This document shows, piece after piece, positions 47,375-56,421 of a DNA stretch of 64,000 nucleotides. How positions within the stretch are numbered: the stretch's first letter is position 1; every line of letters starts with the position of its first letter. The position numbers and the translations under genes are program-made. The stretch spans positions 62,001 through 126,000 of the forward strand of contig NZ_CACSIP010000034.1 of NCBI RefSeq assembly GCF_902705885.1, in the 5' to 3' direction. The notes beneath the pieces are model-generated. The model worked only from the letters and a program-made list of their open reading frames with translations, did no database searches and was not told the DNA's origin. The stretch comes from Mycolicibacterium austroafricanum. Its GTDB lineage: Bacteria > Actinomycetota > Actinomycetes > Mycobacteriales > Mycobacteriaceae.

Positions 47375-47818
47375 GTGACCGAACGTCGACTGCTGCTCGT
47401 CAACGGGCCGAACCTGAACCTGCTGGGCACTCGGCAACCCGAGGTGTACGGAACCACCACGCTGGCCGACATCGAGGCAAGGGTGGCCGAGGTGGCCGCC
47501 GAGTCGGGGCTCGACACCAGGGCCGTGCAGAGCAATCACGAAGGCGTGCTCGTCGACGCGATCCATGCGGCGCGCGCCGACTGTGCGGCCATCGTCATCA
47601 ACCCCGCCGCCTACAGCCACACGTCGGTGGCGATCGCCGACGCGTTGCGGTCGGTCGGGCTGCCGGTCGCCGAGGTGCACCTGAGCAACATCCATGCCCG
47701 CGAAGAGTTCCGCCACCACTCGTATGTCTCCGCCGTGGCCGACATGGTGGTGGCGGGCGCCGGTGCGCTGGGCTACGAGATGGCGGTGCGGTACCTGGCC
47801 GAGAGGTTGGCGCGATGA
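47375..47818 (+). CDS. aroQ: Type II 3-dehydroquinate dehydratase
   Basis: The 147-residue enzyme dehydrates 3-dehydroquinate in the shikimate pathway. Signatures are LLLVNGPNLNLLGTRQPEVYG with catalytic Arg and Tyr (about 6-26), QSNHEG (about 50-55), INPAAYSHTS (about 75-84), and EVHLSNIHAREEFRHHS (about 99-115). In M. tuberculosis the dehydratase gene lies with aroC-aroK-aroB and not here, so this may be a second copy or a relocated one; the window cannot tell. Its stop overlaps the next ATG by 4 nt. Confidence 0.93.
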   Translation: MTERRLLLVNGPNLNLLGTRQPEVYGTTTLADIEARVAEVAAESGLDTRAVQSNHEGVLVDAIHAARADCAAIVINPAAYSHTSVAIADALRSVGLPVAEVHLSNIHAREEFRHHSYVSAVADMVVAGAGALGYEMAVRYLAERLAR

Positions 47819-48225
47819 TTCCCCTCGCGGTGCGCGTGGCCGGCGCCATCACCGCGCTGCAGGGCACGCTCGCGATCGTGATGGCCATCGCGCTCACGGT
47901 GCGCGAACTCGGCGGCCACCGCGAGGCCGCGATCAGCGGGTACGGCACGGCGGCGTGGTTCGCGATCATGGGATCGGCGGTGCTGGCCGCCGGCTGGGCC
48001 CTGGTGACGGGGCGACGATGGGGCCGAGGTGTTGCGGTGTTCGCCAACCTGCTGCTTCTCGGCGTCGCCTGGTACGTCTTCAGCTCCGGCCAGTTGCAGT
48101 ACGCGGTGGTCGTCGCGCTGATCTCGGTGGCGGTGCTCGCGCTGCTGTTCAGCCCGTCGGCCGTGCACTGGCTGAGTCAGGACTCGCGGGCCAGCGCCGA
48201 CAGCTCCGAGCCGGACACCCGGTAG
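47815..48225 (+). CDS. Small integral membrane protein (Rv3217c-like)
   Basis: The 136-residue protein has four predicted helices (about 4-27, 41-62, 70-90, 96-115), a short basic loop TGRRWGRG between helices two and three, and an Asp/Ser-rich C-terminus. No catalytic motif is seen. It starts at an ATG overlapping the aroQ stop. The last 49 nt overlap the convergent GNAT gene. It corresponds in position to Rv3217c. Confidence 0.82.
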   Translation: MIPLAVRVAGAITALQGTLAIVMAIALTVRELGGHREAAISGYGTAAWFAIMGSAVLAAGWALVTGRRWGRGVAVFANLLLLGVAWYVFSSGQLQYAVVVALISVAVLALLFSPSAVHWLSQDSRASADSSEPDTR

Positions 48226-48659
48226 GTGATCCAGTCGCTCTGCGGCCGGCCGCCGACGCTGTCGTAGAGCGCGATCGCGTCGACGTTCCAGTCGAGCACC
48301 GCCCAGGACAATCTCGAGTAGCCGTGATCGACGCATTCGCGGGCCAGCGTCGCGAGAAGGGTGCGGGCCAGCCCCCGGCGGCGGAACCGCGGGCGCACGA
48401 ACAGATCCTCGAGGTAGATCCCGGCCACCCCGTCCCAGGTCGAGAAGTTGCGGAACCACAGCGCGGCGGCCGCCACCTCTCCGTCCACCTCGGCGAGGTG
48501 CCCGTAGACCACCGGGTGCGGACCGAAAAGCGCTTCCCGCAGCTGGGTTTCGGTCACCGTGCAGTCAGCCGCGGCGTCTTCGAACTCGGCGAGCTCGTGG
48601 ATCATCGCGGTCAGCTCGGCCTCGTCGCCGGGGCGGACGACACGGATCAGGTCGTTCAC
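48177..48659 (-). CDS. GNAT-family N-acetyltransferase (Rv3216-like)
   Basis: The 160-residue protein has the acetyl-CoA binding signature YLEDLFVRPRFRRRGLARTLL (about 82-102; RxxGxA/G as RRRGLA) and the C-terminal SWAVLDWNVDAIALYDSVGG typical of polyamine/diamine-type GNAT enzymes. The GTG start overlaps the entC stop by 4 nt, so it is probably translated with entC. The acetyl acceptor is unknown. Confidence 0.88.
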   Translation of the reverse strand: MNDLIRVVRPGDEAELTAMIHELAEFEDAAADCTVTETQLREALFGPHPVVYGHLAEVDGEVAAAALWFRNFSTWDGVAGIYLEDLFVRPRFRRRGLARTLLATLARECVDHGYSRLSWAVLDWNVDAIALYDSVGGRPQSDWITYRVSGSELSALARES

Positions 48660-49753
48660 GGCTGCACTCCCAACGCCGACAGAATGGTCCTGAATTTGGT
48701 TGTGGTCTCTGCGACTTCGTCGTCCGGGTCGGATTCGGCGACGATGCCGCCACCCGAGTGCGCGTCGGCGGTTCGCCGGTCGGCGGACAGCTGCGCACAC
48801 CGGATCGACACCACCCACCGGCCGTCGCCGCGCTGGTCACACCAGCCGACCGCCCCGGCGTAGAAGCCGCGATCGCCCTCGATCTGGCCGATCAGCGCGG
48901 CGGCCTCGGCGGCGGGAGAGCCGCCGACCGCCGGGGTGGGGTGCAGCGCGAGTGCCAAATCCAGTGCAGTGGTTGATCTTTCGCGCAGCAGGCCGGAAAT
49001 GGGGGTGTACAGGTGCCACACCGCGGCGGTCTTGGTCAGCTGGGGTTGGTCGGCGATCTGCAGCTCGGTGCACAGCGGCTCGAGGGTTTCACGCAGGGCG
49101 TCGACCACAAGCTGATGCTCGTGGCGGTCCTTGGCCGATGCGGCCAGCGCGGCGCCGCTGGCCTCGTCGGCCCGGGGATCGGCCAGCCGTGGCGCCGATC
49201 CCGCGAACGGCCGGCACATGACCTGTTGGCCGCGGCGGGCGACGAGCAGTTCGGGGCTGGCGCCGACGAGCGCGGCGCCGGAGTACCCTTCGCCCGCCGC
49301 GGACAGGTCGACGAGATAGCAGCTGGCGAGTGCGTCGTCGGCGACCAGTCGCTGCAGCACCGTTCGGGCGTCCAGTGGTCCGTCGGCGGCCACCCGGAGC
49401 GCGCGCGCCAGCACCACCTTGTGCAGGTCGCTGGCCGGGTCGCGCAGCCGGGTCAACGCCGCCGCGACGCGTGCGCGGTGTTCGTCTGCGGCCGGTATCG
49501 TCTCGGCGACCCGCGCGACGGGGAGCTCGCGCACCGGCCATTCGGGCAGCGTTTCGGTGAAACCGACCGCCTGCGGCCGGATCAACGCCGCCGGATTCGA
49601 GAGGTCAAAAGGCAAGGCGCCCAAGATGATCGGCGCGCTGTGTGAGGCCAGGGCGGCCCGCGCGTCGGCGATCTTCGGGAAGGCGGTGTGCACTCCGTCG
49701 GCGGTGATCACCCCGTCGGGACCGGTGAGGACGAACGTCGGCTCGCGGGTCAC
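48656..49753 (-). CDS. entC: Isochorismate synthase EntC-like (Rv3215)
   Basis: The 365-residue chorismate-binding enzyme converts chorismate to isochorismate for menaquinone or siderophore synthesis. It has the catalytic Lys segment DLHKVVLARAL (about 110-120), PTPAVGGSPAAEA (about 270-282), FYAGAVGW (about 297-304), and the metal-binding C-terminus GGGIVAESDPDDEVAETTTKF. The GTG at 49753 overlaps the phosphatase stop by 4 nt. The run phosphatase-entC-GNAT is fully overlapping and therefore an operon. Confidence 0.93.
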   Translation of the reverse strand: MTREPTFVLTGPDGVITADGVHTAFPKIADARAALASHSAPIILGALPFDLSNPAALIRPQAVGFTETLPEWPVRELPVARVAETIPAADEHRARVAAALTRLRDPASDLHKVVLARALRVAADGPLDARTVLQRLVADDALASCYLVDLSAAGEGYSGAALVGASPELLVARRGQQVMCRPFAGSAPRLADPRADEASGAALAASAKDRHEHQLVVDALRETLEPLCTELQIADQPQLTKTAAVWHLYTPISGLLRERSTTALDLALALHPTPAVGGSPAAEAAALIGQIEGDRGFYAGAVGWCDQRGDGRWVVSIRCAQLSADRRTADAHSGGGIVAESDPDDEVAETTTKFRTILSALGVQP

Positions 49754-50361
49754 GCCGGTGCGGCCGGGTCCGGGTGTCCGGTCAGCGCCAACGCGCTGAG
49801 CTGACGCACGCCGTGCTCGAAGCTGCAGATCGCGATCGACGCGGCCGGCATCGAGACCCGGATGCCTTCGTAGACGGGCTGCTCGATCCAGCGGACCACC
49901 AGCGCGCGGGAGAAATGGCCGTGCCCGACGAACACCACGTCGCGGGACTCCATGTGGTGCAGCGCCAGCTCGATCGCGCGGTCGGCCCGCTCACAAACCT
50001 GCGCGGAGGTCTCGCCGCCGGGGCAGCCGTGCGTCCACACCAGCCAGTTCGGCACCGTCTGGCGGATCTCCACGGTGGTGGTTCCCTCGTACTCGCCGTA
50101 ATCCCATTCGCTGATCAGCGGATTGACGTCGTCGACGGTGAGACCGGCCAGATCGGCGGTGACCCGGGCGCGCTTGCGAGGGCTGCTGACCACATACGGA
50201 TCGTCCAGCCGCAGCTGCTGCAGCGTCTCGGCTGCCGCGGCGGCCTGCTCGCGGCCGCGTGGAGTGAGTTCGAGCTCGGTGCGGCTGGTGTGCTGACCGG
50301 TCTTCGACCACTCCGTCTCGCCGTGTCGGAGCAGGATCAGGCGGTGCTGCAGAAGGCCCAC
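49750..50361 (-). CDS. gpm2: Histidine-phosphatase superfamily acid phosphatase (Rv3214/Gpm2-like)
   Basis: The 203-residue protein has the branch-1 histidine phosphatase motif LILLRHGETEWS (about 7-18), a central Arg in SSPRKRARVTAD (about 58-69), Glu in SEWDYGEYEG (about 85-94), and the second His in VFVGHGHFSRAL (about 146-157). Although named gpm2, the M. tuberculosis homologue is a broad-specificity acid phosphatase rather than a phosphoglycerate mutase. GTG at 50361 gives the exact family length. Confidence 0.92.
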   Translation of the reverse strand: MGLLQHRLILLRHGETEWSKTGQHTSRTELELTPRGREQAAAAAETLQQLRLDDPYVVSSPRKRARVTADLAGLTVDDVNPLISEWDYGEYEGTTTVEIRQTVPNWLVWTHGCPGGETSAQVCERADRAIELALHHMESRDVVFVGHGHFSRALVVRWIEQPVYEGIRVSMPAASIAICSFEHGVRQLSALALTGHPDPAAPA

Positions 50362-50419
50362 AGGTCCGATTCTGCCGCACGCCGCGTCGGCACTCGCGGG
50401 TGCATGACAGGATGGTGCT

Positions 50420-51244
50420 GTGACGCGGGTACTTGCGGTCGCCAATCAAAAGGGTGGGGTCGCCAAAACGACGACGGTGGCGTCGCTGGGTGCGGCGATG
50501 GTGGAGCTGGGTAAGAAGGTGCTGCTCGTCGACCTGGACCCTCAGGGATGCCTGACGTTCTCGCTCGGCCAGGACCCCGACAAGCTCGCCGTCTCGGTGC
50601 ACGAGGTGCTGCTCGGCGACGTCGAACCCGACACCGCGCTGGTGGAGACGTCGGAGGGAATGACGTTGCTGCCCGCCAACATCGATCTGGCGGGCGCCGA
50701 GGCCATGCTGTTGATGCGGGCCGGCCGCGAGTACGCCCTCAAACGCGCGCTGGCGAAGATCTCCGGAGCCGCCCCGGCGGCGACATCGGACTCGGGACAG
50801 TTCGACGTCGTGATCATCGACTGTCCGCCGTCGCTGGGGGTGCTCACGCTCAACGGCCTCACCGCCGCAGACGACGTGATCGTGCCGCTGCAGTGCGAGA
50901 CGCTCGCCCACCGCGGCGTCGGTCAGTTTCTGCGCACCATCACCGACGTCCAGCAGATCACCAACGCCGACCTGTCGCTGCTGGGCGCGCTGCCCACGCT
51001 GTACGACTCGCGCACCACCCACAGCCGCGACGTGCTGCTCGACGTCGCCGACCGGTACAACCTCCCGGTGCTGGCGCCGCCGATCCCGCGCACCGTGCGG
51101 TTCGCCGAGGCCAGTGCCTCGGGTTCGTCGGTGCTGACCGGACGCAAGAACAAGGGCGCGCTGGCCTACCGCGAACTCGCCGGCGCGCTGCTGAAGTACT
51201 GGAAGAACGGCAAAGCGCTGGCCACCTTCACCCCCGAGGTGTGA
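50420..51244 (+). CDS. Orphan ParA/Soj-like ATPase (Rv3213c-like)
   Basis: The 274-residue protein has the deviant Walker A NQKGGVAKTTT (residues 9-19), the A-prime VLLVDLDPQG (about 34-43) and the Walker B VVIIDCPPSLG (about 132-142) of ParA ATPases. No parB or parS-like repeat lies next to it. It is distinct from the chromosomal parA near the origin and corresponds to Rv3213c. Role unknown; ParA-like proteins position cargo at the nucleoid or cell pole. Confidence 0.9.
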   Translation: MTRVLAVANQKGGVAKTTTVASLGAAMVELGKKVLLVDLDPQGCLTFSLGQDPDKLAVSVHEVLLGDVEPDTALVETSEGMTLLPANIDLAGAEAMLLMRAGREYALKRALAKISGAAPAATSDSGQFDVVIIDCPPSLGVLTLNGLTAADDVIVPLQCETLAHRGVGQFLRTITDVQQITNADLSLLGALPTLYDSRTTHSRDVLLDVADRYNLPVLAPPIPRTVRFAEASASGSSVLTGRKNKGALAYRELAGALLKYWKNGKALATFTPEV

Positions 51245-51289
51245 CTCGGGCGCACTTCGTCACGCTCAGGGTGACCAACTGCGCCGAAA

Positions 51290-52507
51290 TCACGACTGGC
51301 CGAGCGCCACCACTTCGTCGCCACGCTGCTCGATCAGCATGGAACCGGCCACCGCGGGAACCACGGGCCCGTCCACCGGCGGGCGCTGCACCGGGATGTG
51401 ACGGTCACCGGCACCGGTCGCCGGATCGAAGACGTCGTAGCCGCCGCTGACCGGCACCATCAACCGCCCGGCCATCACCGTCGCCGGACCGACGGGCGCG
51501 TTGTCGCCCGCCGCGGCCACCGTGTACTTGTACTGAAGGTTGTTGGCGGAGAACACCATCAGGCTGTCGCCGGTCCACCACGTGATCAGATCGCCGGCCC
51601 GCGACATCGTGGCGTCGGGGGAGGGCGGGCCGGGCACCACCGTGCTGGCGATCGTCGCCCCCGTCTCGTCGACGATGTCGACCCTCGGCTTCGGGGTGGG
51701 CGCGTACACCGCGGTCGTTGTGTCGGTCACCGCCACCACGCGGGCGTCGCTGTCCACGCCCACGCCGGTCTGCTGCACGTACTTCATCTCCGGGGTGTCC
51801 TCCTCGTCGGAGGGCCGCAGCAAGGTCAGGCGCAGGTCGGCCTGACCGTCGCAGGCCTCCAGCACCGACACCGCCGCCGAGCTCGCCGCCGCCGAGGCCA
51901 GCCGGCACAACGGCAGCTTCGGCGTGCCGGCCTTGAGCGGCGCGTCGAGCGCGCCGTAGCTGAGCATCCGCACCATGTCGGAGCGCCACAGCTCCAACCG
52001 GGTGTCACCGGCCGAGAGCACCGTGGTGCCGTCACCGGACAGCGTGACCTCGGGGTCGGAGTAGCTGGTTCGGGTGGGCCCGCGGATGCCGGTCTCGGCG
52101 TCCACGGTGCTGACCTGCCCGCACCCGCGGACGTCCGGGTAGACCGCGACGGCGTAGCTGTACACCGAGGTGACCCCGCAGAGATCGAGATCACGGGTGA
52201 AGCTCCACAGCGGGTCGCCGGTGGCGGGATCGCGGCCCTGCATACCCCGCTCGGCGCCGGTCACCACGGTGCCGGCGACCACCAGGGGTCGGCTGGTCGC
52301 CGGGCTGGGCGCGGTCCAGAGCTGCGTCAGCGACTCCGGCACCGTTGTGGGCGGCTCCAGTCCGGGAACCGGCGCCGCGGCGGGCACACTGTCGGTCGCT
52401 CTGGCGTCACTCGTCCACCAGACGAAGGCTGCGACCAGGGCGACCACTGCCGCGATCGCCGCCGCCGCCACCATGTCGGCCCGAGTCCGGCGTTCGGGTT
52501 TGACCAT
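51290..52507 (-). CDS. Membrane-anchored beta-propeller-like protein (Rv3212-like)
   Basis: The 405-residue protein has an N-terminal anchor (ADMVAAAAIAAVVALVAAFVWW, residues 10-31), a Pro-rich linker, and an extracytoplasmic domain of repeated beta segments such as AERGMQGRDPATGDPLWSF and VPVSGGYDVFDPATGAGDR, typical of PQQ-like propellers. The protein is predicted to be outside the membrane. It lies 18 nt downstream of rhlE on the same strand. Function unknown, although Rv3212 has been linked to growth under stress. Confidence 0.82.
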   Translation of the reverse strand: MVKPERRTRADMVAAAAIAAVVALVAAFVWWTSDARATDSVPAAAPVPGLEPPTTVPESLTQLWTAPSPATSRPLVVAGTVVTGAERGMQGRDPATGDPLWSFTRDLDLCGVTSVYSYAVAVYPDVRGCGQVSTVDAETGIRGPTRTSYSDPEVTLSGDGTTVLSAGDTRLELWRSDMVRMLSYGALDAPLKAGTPKLPLCRLASAAASSAAVSVLEACDGQADLRLTLLRPSDEEDTPEMKYVQQTGVGVDSDARVVAVTDTTTAVYAPTPKPRVDIVDETGATIASTVVPGPPSPDATMSRAGDLITWWTGDSLMVFSANNLQYKYTVAAAGDNAPVGPATVMAGRLMVPVSGGYDVFDPATGAGDRHIPVQRPPVDGPVVPAVAGSMLIEQRGDEVVALGQS

Positions 52508-52525
52508 CGCGTGGGTGCGGTGCGG

Positions 52526-54052
52526 CTAGTTGGTGCCTGTGGCCGGCGCCTTGCTGGGGCGACGGCGCCGACGGCGACGACCCGACCGTGCGGCATCCGA
52601 CTGCTCGCCGTCGGTGTTGTCGGATTCCGCCTGCGTGCCCTGCTCGGTGGCCGCGGCGCGGTGCTCGGGATGGCCACCGCCGGTCTTGCCGCCGCGGGTG
52701 CGCTGCCGCGTCCGGGTGCTGCGCCGGGCCGGCTTGTCGTCATCGGCGGAACTGCGCCGCGACTCTTGCCTCGGCGCCTTCTTTCCGCTGTCCGTTGCGC
52801 GGCTGCGTCCGACCTTGCCGGTGGCGTCGGCCGGGATGTTCATCTCCTCGAACAGGTGCGGCGAGCTGGAGTAGGTCTCGGCCGGGTCGGGGGTCTCCAG
52901 ACCGAGGGCCTTGTCGATCATCGTCCAGCGCGGCAGCTCGTCCCAGTCGACGAGGGTGACGGCGATGCCGGTCTTGCCCGCGCGCCCGGTACGGCCGATG
53001 CGGTGCACGTAGGCCTGCTCGTCCTCGGGGATCTGGTAGTTGATGACGTGGGTGATGTCGTCGATGTCGATGCCCCGGGCGGCCACATCGGTGGCGACGA
53101 GCACGTCGACGTCACCGCTGCGGAAGGACTTCAGCGCCTTCTCCCGGGCGCCCTGGCCGAGGTCGCCGTGCACGGCGTCGACCTTGAACCCGCGCTCGGC
53201 GAGTTCGTCGCAGACCTTCTGGGCGGTCCGCTTGGTGCGGGTGAAGATCATCGTCGCGCCGCGGTTGTCGGCCTGCAGGATTCGGGCGACCATCTCGACC
53301 TTGTCGAGTGCGTGCGCGCGGTAGGCGAACTGCTCGGTGGACTCGTGGGTGGCCGCGCCCTGAACGCCTTCGGCGCGGATGTGCGTCGGCTGGTTCATGA
53401 ACGTGCGGGCCAGCGTGATGATCGGATCCGGCATGGTCGCCGAGAACAGCATGGCCTGACGATTGGCCGGGATCTGCTTGAGAATTCTCTCGATGTCGGG
53501 CAGGAAGCCCAGGTCCAGCATCTCGTCGGCCTCGTCGAGCACCAGTGTCGACAGGCCGCCGAGCTGAAGGTGTCCCTGCTGCGCGAGGTCCAGAAGGCGG
53601 CCGGGGGTGCCGACGACCACGTCGGCGCCCTTCTGCAGGGACGCGATCTGCGGCTCGTACGGGCGTCCGCCGTAGATCGCGACGACCGACAGCGGGCGGC
53701 TCTGGCCGTCGTGGTCGGCCCTGAGGTATTTCGACGCCTCGGTCAGGTCGCCGAAGACCTGGATGCACAGCTCGCGGGTGGGCACGACGATCAGCGCCCG
53801 CGGGATGCCGGAGAGCGGGCGTTCGGTGTCGGTGGTGAGCCGATGCAGCAGCGGCACCCCGAAGGCGAAGGTCTTGCCCATGCCGGTGCGGGCCTGGCCG
53901 ATCAGGTCGTCGCCGGCCAAGGCCAGCGGCAGGGTCTGCTCCTGGATGGCGAAGGGATGCTCGATGCCGGATTCGGACAGCGCGCGCACGATCTCCTCAC
54001 GCACTCCGAGCTGGGCAAACGACGGGCTGGTATGGGGGATTACAGGTGTCAT
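52526..54052 (-). CDS. rhlE: DEAD-box RNA helicase RhlE
   Basis: The 508-residue helicase has all core motifs in order: Q (PFAIQEQTLP, about 32), I (ARTGMGKT, about 52), Ia (PTRELCIQ), Ib (TPGRLLDL), II (DEADEM, about 180), III (SAT), and VI (HRIGRTGRAG, about 355). The C-terminal 110 residues are low-complexity and very basic (RRTRQRTRGG, ending RRRRRRPSKA), an RNA-binding tail typical of mycobacterial RhlE. The ATG at 54052 has no clear ribosome binding site. It corresponds to Rv3211. Confidence 0.93.
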   Translation of the reverse strand: MTPVIPHTSPSFAQLGVREEIVRALSESGIEHPFAIQEQTLPLALAGDDLIGQARTGMGKTFAFGVPLLHRLTTDTERPLSGIPRALIVVPTRELCIQVFGDLTEASKYLRADHDGQSRPLSVVAIYGGRPYEPQIASLQKGADVVVGTPGRLLDLAQQGHLQLGGLSTLVLDEADEMLDLGFLPDIERILKQIPANRQAMLFSATMPDPIITLARTFMNQPTHIRAEGVQGAATHESTEQFAYRAHALDKVEMVARILQADNRGATMIFTRTKRTAQKVCDELAERGFKVDAVHGDLGQGAREKALKSFRSGDVDVLVATDVAARGIDIDDITHVINYQIPEDEQAYVHRIGRTGRAGKTGIAVTLVDWDELPRWTMIDKALGLETPDPAETYSSSPHLFEEMNIPADATGKVGRSRATDSGKKAPRQESRRSSADDDKPARRSTRTRQRTRGGKTGGGHPEHRAAATEQGTQAESDNTDGEQSDAARSGRRRRRRRPSKAPATGTN

Positions 54053-54308
54053 GCTGGGTAAACGAAGCCTTTCACGGTCATTCCTCGTTGCGTTCCAGCG
54101 CGCACGAGTTGTGAAGAGAACTCCGTCGGGGCCCTGCGATGAGGAGGCGGGCCGCCTGTCGTGCACGCACATTGTCAAGGTGCCTGCGGCGACCATCAGC
54201 CCACGTGACCTGTATCGATCTGTCGACTCTCGCGCCGACACCAGACCCCATGGTAGCCGGTCGGTGCGCCGCGAGGTCACCGCACTCGTCGCAGGCGCGT
54301 CGGCGCTC
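54053..54308. other. Divergent promoter region between rhlE and the ferritin-like gene
   Basis: About 256 nt with no recognised gene. It presumably contains the rhlE promoter and a long leader, as is common for DEAD-box helicase genes. No clear operator or riboswitch was recognised. Confidence 0.3.
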
Positions 54309-54314
54309 TAGAGT
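54309..54314 (+). promoter_or_regulatory. Predicted -10 (TAGAGT) for a leaderless transcript
   Basis: TAGAGT ends 7 nt before the ATG at 54322, which puts the transcription start at the start codon. Confidence 0.5.
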
Positions 54315-54321
54315 TGGGCCC

Positions 54322-55044
54322 ATGTCGTCGACGCCGCCCACGGCCGCCAATCCTGCTCCGGTGGGAGCGCAGGACAGCCAGGAGAAGTCGGCCGGTTCCA
54401 CGGTGTCGCCCCAGCATCCGGGCATCAACGAGCTGTTCGCGCTACTGGCTTACGGCGAGGTCGCGGCGTTCTACCGGCTCACCGAAGAGGCGCGGATGGC
54501 GCCCAACCTGCGGGGCCGGATCAACATGGCCAGCATGGCGGCCGCCGAGATGAACCACTACGAGGTGCTTCGCGACGCGCTGGAGCGCCGCGGTGTCGAC
54601 GTGGTGCCGGCGATGACCAGGTACGCGTCGGCGCTGGAGAACTATCACCGGCTGACCACGCCGAGCACCTGGCTCGAGGCGCTGGTCAAGACGTACGTCG
54701 GCGATGCGATGGCGGCCGATTTTTATCTCGAGACCGCCGGGTCGATGCCCGACGAGGTCGCCACCGTGGTGCGTTCGGTGCTGTCGGAAACCGGGCATTC
54801 GCAGTTCGTCGTCGGCGAGGTGCGCGACGCGGTGACGGCCAGTGACCGCCAGCGCCACCGGTTGGCGCTGTGGTCGCGGCGGCTGCTGGGGGAGGCGATC
54901 ACCCAGGCCCAGTACGTCCTCGCCGACCACGACGAGCTGGTCGACCTGGTGATGTCGGGCGGCGGTCTGTCGCAGATGACCGACTTCTTCGACCGCCTGC
55001 AACACACCCACAGCACCCGGATGCGCGAGCTGGGGCTGGCCTGA
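54322..55044 (+). CDS. Ferritin-like di-iron protein (MiaE-like fold, Rv3210c-like)
   Basis: The 240-residue helical protein has two ExxH motifs, EMNH in MAAAEMNHYEVL (about 77) and ETGH in LSETGHSQFVV (about 157), plus glutamates in YGEVAAFYRLTEEAR (about 43-57). This is the four-helix di-iron pattern of the ferritin-like superfamily, related to tRNA-modifying MiaE. It may be an oxygenase or an iron-binding stress protein; the substrate is unknown. It corresponds to Rv3210c. Confidence 0.85.
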   Translation: MSSTPPTAANPAPVGAQDSQEKSAGSTVSPQHPGINELFALLAYGEVAAFYRLTEEARMAPNLRGRINMASMAAAEMNHYEVLRDALERRGVDVVPAMTRYASALENYHRLTTPSTWLEALVKTYVGDAMAADFYLETAGSMPDEVATVVRSVLSETGHSQFVVGEVRDAVTASDRQRHRLALWSRRLLGEAITQAQYVLADHDELVDLVMSGGGLSQMTDFFDRLQHTHSTRMRELGLA

Positions 55045-55053
55045 ACGGCTTCG

Positions 55054-55932
55054 TCAGCGCGTGCAGTTGGTGATCATCGAGTTGTTGTTCTGTGCGGTGA
55101 TCAGCGTGCCGTTGGCGTCGGTGATGCTGCAGTTGAGCCGGCCGGCCACGCTCGTCGCGGTCACCGAGGTCAGCGTGACGCCCGGATCCAGCACCACGGT
55201 CTTCGACCAGGGCAGGGCCACGTTCACGTCGGTCATCAGCGCGCCCCGCTGATCGGTGTAGATCACGGTGACCAGATCGATCAGATTGCGGTCGCCGGTG
55301 ATCCGGTAGGTGACCGTGCCGGGAGCGGCGGCCGCGGGCGGTGGGGCGGCCTGCGGCGGGGGCAGCACCGCCTCCGCCTCCACCGGCGGCGGCGCGGTGG
55401 CGCTGGGCGTCGGGGTTACCGTGGTGACCGTTTCGGCGGGCAGTGACGGCGGGGCCGCCACCCGGGGCGCTGAGGGCTCTGGAGCGGAGCTGGACGTCGG
55501 CGCGGGCTGGCTGGATGCGACGGTCGCCGAGACCGATCCGCTGTCGCCGCCGCCCAGGATCAGGCTGGCGGCGATGACGGCGACGAACAGGATCGCGCCC
55601 GCCACGCCGGCGATCCACATCCACCGGCGATCGATCCGGGCCTCGTCGATGTCGTAGTCGTCGTAGTCCTCGACGGGGCCGTCGTGGTCGAGGTGCTCCG
55701 GGGGCTCGTAGTCCCCGAAGTCCTCGTAGTCCCCGAAGTCCTCGCCGGGGTAGGGCGGAAGCGCGTCGGTGACCAGGTCGCCGTCCGGTTCGCCATACGG
55801 GTCGGCGTATGCGTCGGCACGACGGCCGGCACTGCCGTAGCCGCCCGCGTAGCGCCGGCCCCTGCGGGCGCTGCCGATGCGCTCCGTCGGGGTCAGGGAG
55901 TAGGGCGATTGTGCGGTGTAAGGCCTGTTCAT
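55054..55932 (-). CDS. MmpS-like membrane-anchored protein (Rv3209-like)
   Basis: The 292-residue protein has a long acidic, Tyr/Asp-rich cytoplasmic N-terminus with a repeated FGDYED/P unit (about 65-77), one membrane helix (MWIAGVAGAILFVAVIAASLIL, about 104-125), a Pro/Ala/Ser-rich linker, and a C-terminal domain of the MmpS type (TYRITGDRNLIDLVTVIYTDQRGALMTDVN). MmpS proteins help MmpL transporters export lipids, but no mmpL is adjacent. It corresponds to Rv3209, which I recall as shorter (about 186 residues). Confidence 0.83.
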   Translation of the reverse strand: MNRPYTAQSPYSLTPTERIGSARRGRRYAGGYGSAGRRADAYADPYGEPDGDLVTDALPPYPGEDFGDYEDFGDYEPPEHLDHDGPVEDYDDYDIDEARIDRRWMWIAGVAGAILFVAVIAASLILGGGDSGSVSATVASSQPAPTSSSAPEPSAPRVAAPPSLPAETVTTVTPTPSATAPPPVEAEAVLPPPQAAPPPAAAAPGTVTYRITGDRNLIDLVTVIYTDQRGALMTDVNVALPWSKTVVLDPGVTLTSVTATSVAGRLNCSITDANGTLITAQNNNSMITNCTR

Positions 55933-56046
55933 CCAGCTATCCCAGTCGCTTTCCTTGCGGTACGGGGGCTGATGCTATCGGGACGGAAGTGACGCATGAG
56001 GTTGGCGCGCCTGCCCCGCGGTCACGGTCGGGACTCGGTTCGGTCG

Positions 56047-56069
56047 CCCGCCGGTTTCGGGCCGGCGGG
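56047..56069 (+). terminator. Short GC hairpin between the MmpS-like gene and TB9.4
   Basis: CCCGCCGG (56047-56054) pairs with CCGGCGGG (56062-56069) across a 7-nt loop. It lies between divergent promoters, so a terminator role is uncertain. Confidence 0.35.
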
Positions 56070-56169
56070 GTCGTTTCGCTGACCGCGTAGATCCCGGCGC
56101 GGCCGCGTGGGGCCGGTGTCCATTAGCCTCCTGTGGAGAAGACGAGCATTCGAACAGAAGGGTTTTCAC

Positions 56170-56418
56170 GTGGAGGTCAAGATCGGTGTCACCGACAGCC
56201 CGCGCGAGCTGATCCTCAGCAGCGCGCAGACGCCGGCCGAGGTGGAGAAGTTGGTCGCCGATGCGCTCGCCGCCGAGGCCCTGCTGAGCCTCACCGACGA
56301 GAAGGGTCGTCGCTTCCTCGTGCAGTCCGCGAAGATCGCCTATGTCGAGATCGGGGCCGCCGACTCGCGCAGGGTGGGCTTCGGAGTGGGCGCCGTGGGC
56401 GCCGAGGTCACCCGCTAG
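56170..56418 (+). CDS. TB9.4-like conserved protein (DUF3107)
   Basis: The 82-residue protein starts VEVKIGVTDSPRELILSSAQTPAEVEKLV and contains RRFLVQSAKIAYVEIG, matching the actinobacterial DUF3107 family represented by TB9.4 (Rv3208A). There is no known function. The GTG start has AGAAGGG 7 nt upstream. Its stop precedes a large hairpin and it is convergent with the TetR gene. Confidence 0.9.
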   Translation: MEVKIGVTDSPRELILSSAQTPAEVEKLVADALAAEALLSLTDEKGRRFLVQSAKIAYVEIGAADSRRVGFGVGAVGAEVTR

Positions 56419-56421
56419 TAC

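Noticed and set aside
51398..54061. 887-codon open frame opposite the Rv3212-like gene and rhlE
   Set aside because: It spans two recognised minus-strand genes and their gap; composition is Gly/Arg/His-rich, as expected from antisense GC-rich DNA.
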